A stretch of DNA of 64,000 nucleotides, taken from positions 248,001-312,000 of the forward strand of contig SGPM01000001.1 in the NCBI GenBank assembly GCA_004802725.1. The letters run 5' to 3'. A model generated the notes under the pieces. It had not been told where the DNA came from, did not search any database, and saw nothing but the letters and a program-made list of their open reading frames with translations. This DNA is from Antrodiella citrinella (taxonomy: Eukaryota > Basidiomycota > Agaricomycetes > Polyporales > Steccherinaceae). Shown here piece by piece: positions 61,847 through 64,000 of this stretch (positions within the stretch are counted from its first letter, which is position 1; each line of letters begins with the position of its first letter). Position numbers and translations under genes: made by a program.

Positions 61847-63515
61847 TGTGCACGACGGTATGGGATTAGAGGGAAGACACGAGAAGCATGCGGGGTGAGT
61901 TTAAGTTATAGGAATGATTGAAGGGGCCGTGTGTGCCGTTGGGGACGTGAACGGGGCGAGGAGAGTGTGGTGGACGAGGAGGGGGAATGGTGCGAACGAC
62001 GAAGGCGAGGGAGAGTGTTGCGGATAAAGGGAGGAAGGAGGGATGGAAGGTGTTGGGCGGAAAATCCGAGATTGGCGAGAGTCGGTTCAACTCGGTTGAC
62101 AACCCTGATCGCTCTAAACTCTTTAGATTCACTTTTGCGTTTCGTTCTTGCCAGCTCAGCTCGTGAAGACGTTCACAGTCTATGAACGACCTCTCCTTTC
62201 GTATTCTACTTTCCTAGTGCCACCGAGCAGGAGGGAGGATCGCGGTGGGTGTTTGGTAGAGTGGCTATGTTCTCGAAAAGGAATGGCCTCACACTGCCGC
62301 TCGATGAAACATCTCCATTCCTCCCTCTCTCGGCCTCCGTGAGCAGAGGTTCAACGTTCTCAACTTCACAACGGAGCTCCCTTTGAGGATCGTAGCTCAC
62401 CATCCTTGAGTATCCAATTCTTTTATCCTACATCCGCGATCCGGGTCCCTCTACTCCGAGCCATCCTCCTCCCACTGCCATTCTTCTTCTCGCTTGGACT
62501 CTCGGCAGTTGCAGCCTGCAGGTATTGCATCCTTGGCACTTGCAGATCATGTGCATCGTTGTGTTCCCCCTTCGTCGGCCCCCACTCACCTCCCATCAAT
62601 CATACTTATCATTCTTCGACACTCTATCCTCCGCGACGTCCCCATTGCCGCGTCATCGCATTGGCTGCCCCGCTCTACACATGGCGGAGCCGGGAAGATA
62701 TCGTGATAAAATGACCCGAAGCCTGATTACCCTCTTGCGTGATCCCCCACTCTATCAACTAGCTGCTTTGTTAGATTACCCTATGTTTTTTGATGCCCTA
62801 CGCATTCGTTACGGCAGACTCTGCACCTCGAGGTCGAAGCCGCAAACCCATAATCCATCCACATCAGATGCTACAGGCTTCCCTTTCACTGGCACCCGCG
62901 AACCTTCTCTTGTTCGAACAATCGTAGATGCATCATCCAAAGCACATCGATCATCATGCATAACCTTCAAGTTGCCAGCACGGCGAGGCAAATTGTCACA
63001 TGCAGATCCTCATAAATCATGCCTAGGAGTGATTTCGACCCCCGCGTTGGTGGCTTCGCAACATCTAGGCAGCACCAGAGCCAGAGCGGCAACAACTTCT
63101 CACACGAATGCACAGCACTGGCAAGACATGCGAATTGAGAAGCAGTCGTTATTGCATGCGCACATTCATGTCAAATCATGACATACCTGCACGAACATCT
63201 TCTGTTGTTGCGCTCAACTGTCATGTCTGCAATCGAGATATTGAGACACTGATCATGACATACATCCTCCGGCGTGCGCGGATTCACATGCATGGCGGAA
63301 CTCAGCCGTGCAAGTTGTCCAAAGTTCCGCAGCCTATCGGCGCGCACTCTACTGGCGGATGAACCTGCAGAACATAAGGGTCATGGCTCTAGAAACCCCT
63401 ACACCCACCTTCCAGTTCATACAGAGCCTTCCAGACAGCCACAGCGTGGGATTAAAGGTAAAATTGATGACATATGTTACATTGTACTGCACCTCGTCTA
63501 TTGGAACGAAGACCT
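61847..63515. other. Long gene-poor gap between kinase and PRPP synthetase
   Basis: About 1.67 kb between the kinase start and the PRS stop, the longest such gap in the window. It includes the kinase promoter/5' UTR and the PRS 3' UTR. Open frames on both strands (for example 62525-63181 plus) lack recognisable content. A 60-codon minus-strand frame at 62809-62991, ending GLWVCGFDLEVQSLP, is the most protein-like, but I cannot support it as a gene. Confidence 0.4.
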
Positions 63516-63975
63516 CTAATATGGCACTTCGTTGAACAGTTTCGATACGCTCTCTCCATAGTGACTTCTCCTGATAACTTCCGCGAGCACGTTTCCAATG
63601 TCTATCACCTCGATCTTCGAGCACTTTGCGACATTCTCTTCCTGTGGAAGCGTGTTCGTGACGACGAGCTTCTCCAAGGTGCTGTCCATGACCGTCTGCA
63701 GAGCATTACCGCTTAGAATGCCGTGGGTTACCAGACCTTGGACTCGCGTCGCGCCTGCTTCGGAGAGATGCTGCGCCGCAAGGCATAATGTCCCACACGT
63801 GTCGGCCATATCATCGACAAGGATCGCGACCTTGCCTTGGACGTGCCCGACGAGGACCATGCGCGATACTTCGTTCGCTTTCTTGCGCTCCTTATGGAAC
63901 AGTGCAAAGTCGACACCAAGCCTGTCCGCCATGGACGTAGCTCTTTGGCCACCGTCAGCGAGTGGCAAAACAATC
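63516..63975 (-). CDS. PRS: Ribose-phosphate pyrophosphokinase (3' exon, partial)
   Basis: PRPP synthetase makes phosphoribosyl pyrophosphate from ribose 5-phosphate and ATP for purine, pyrimidine, His and Trp synthesis. Only the last exon is in the window; it begins at an acceptor CACAG (63976-63980) and earlier exons lie beyond 64000. It reads [20 protein letters not shown], then [17 protein letters not shown], the PRPP-binding loop [14 protein letters not shown] (about 63815), and [16 protein letters not shown], all family landmarks. It ends SKLFNEVPY with the stop at 63516-63518. The family segment usually reads VVSPDAGG before KRA; here it is [12 protein letters not shown], a mild deviation. 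Fungi carry several PRS paralogues acting as hetero-oligomers; which one this is cannot be told from this exon. Confidence 0.9.
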
Positions 63976-64000
63976 CTGTGGAGCGGCGACATACCTCTTA

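Noticed and set aside
62809..62991. 60-codon minus-strand frame ending in GLWVCGFDLEVQSLP
   Set aside because: Protein-like in places, but too short, with an upstream stop and no supporting exon; left as a note on the gap.
62525..63181. 218-codon plus-strand open frame in the kinase-PRS gap
   Set aside because: No conserved motif, no splice continuation and composition unlike the window's real exons; the start context is arbitrary.
1..64000. CRISPR arrays, insertion sequences, intact retrotransposons or a biosynthetic cluster
   Set aside because: No spaced direct repeats, terminal repeats, reverse transcriptase, integrase or transposase motifs, and no backbone biosynthetic enzymes were seen; the window is ordinary eukaryotic gene space.

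Overview
The window is nuclear DNA of a filamentous basidiomycete, most likely an Agaricomycete. The evidence is dense protein-coding genes broken by many short GT-AG introns (mostly about 50-65 nt), short and often shared intergenic spaces, and fungal versions of eukaryotic housekeeping proteins. I found no bacterial-type operons, rRNA, tRNA, CRISPR array or intact transposon. One ambiguous base (n) lies at 47703. All intron-exon calls come from reading frames, splice consensus and family knowledge; no transcript data were available.

Layout. 1-13.2 kb: 3' part of REV3 (DNA polymerase zeta) overlapping a convergent transaldolase-like gene, a small AGTRAP-like membrane protein, DPH7 (diphthamide pathway), a TMEM135-like membrane protein and a dysferlin-domain (Spo73-like) protein. 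13.3-24.4 kb: HSCB/JAC1 (Fe-S cluster co-chaperone), a large DEAH helicase with a possible mitochondrial leader, a decayed P-loop gene with several in-frame stops, and AP-2 alpha adaptin. 24.5-31.3 kb: a PH/C2/RasGAP protein, an ELO fatty-acid elongase and an unrecognised conserved protein. 31.6-43.3 kb: VPS13, the largest gene. 43.6-53.2 kb: a DENN-domain protein, a NIPA-type Mg2+ transporter and an unrecognised protein with a possible C2H2-like motif. 53.4-57.5 kb: HSP104 divergent from NDUFS6 (complex I), with a heat-shock element between them and a 6-nt micro-exon in NDUFS6. 58.4-64 kb: an Ime2/MAK-family kinase, a long gene-poor gap and the 3' end of a PRPP synthetase gene.

The genes do not form one pathway. 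Loose themes are membrane trafficking and lipid transfer (AP-2 alpha, VPS13, DENN, RasGAP, ELO, dysferlin-domain protein), mitochondrial function (HSCB, NDUFS6, possibly the helicase) and meiosis or sporulation (Ime2-type kinase, VPS13, Spo73-like protein). I did not see a convincing undescribed system. The most unusual items are the NDUFS6 micro-exon, the stop-riddled P-loop pseudogene, the REV3/transaldolase coding overlap, and the gapped heat-shock element in a shared promoter.
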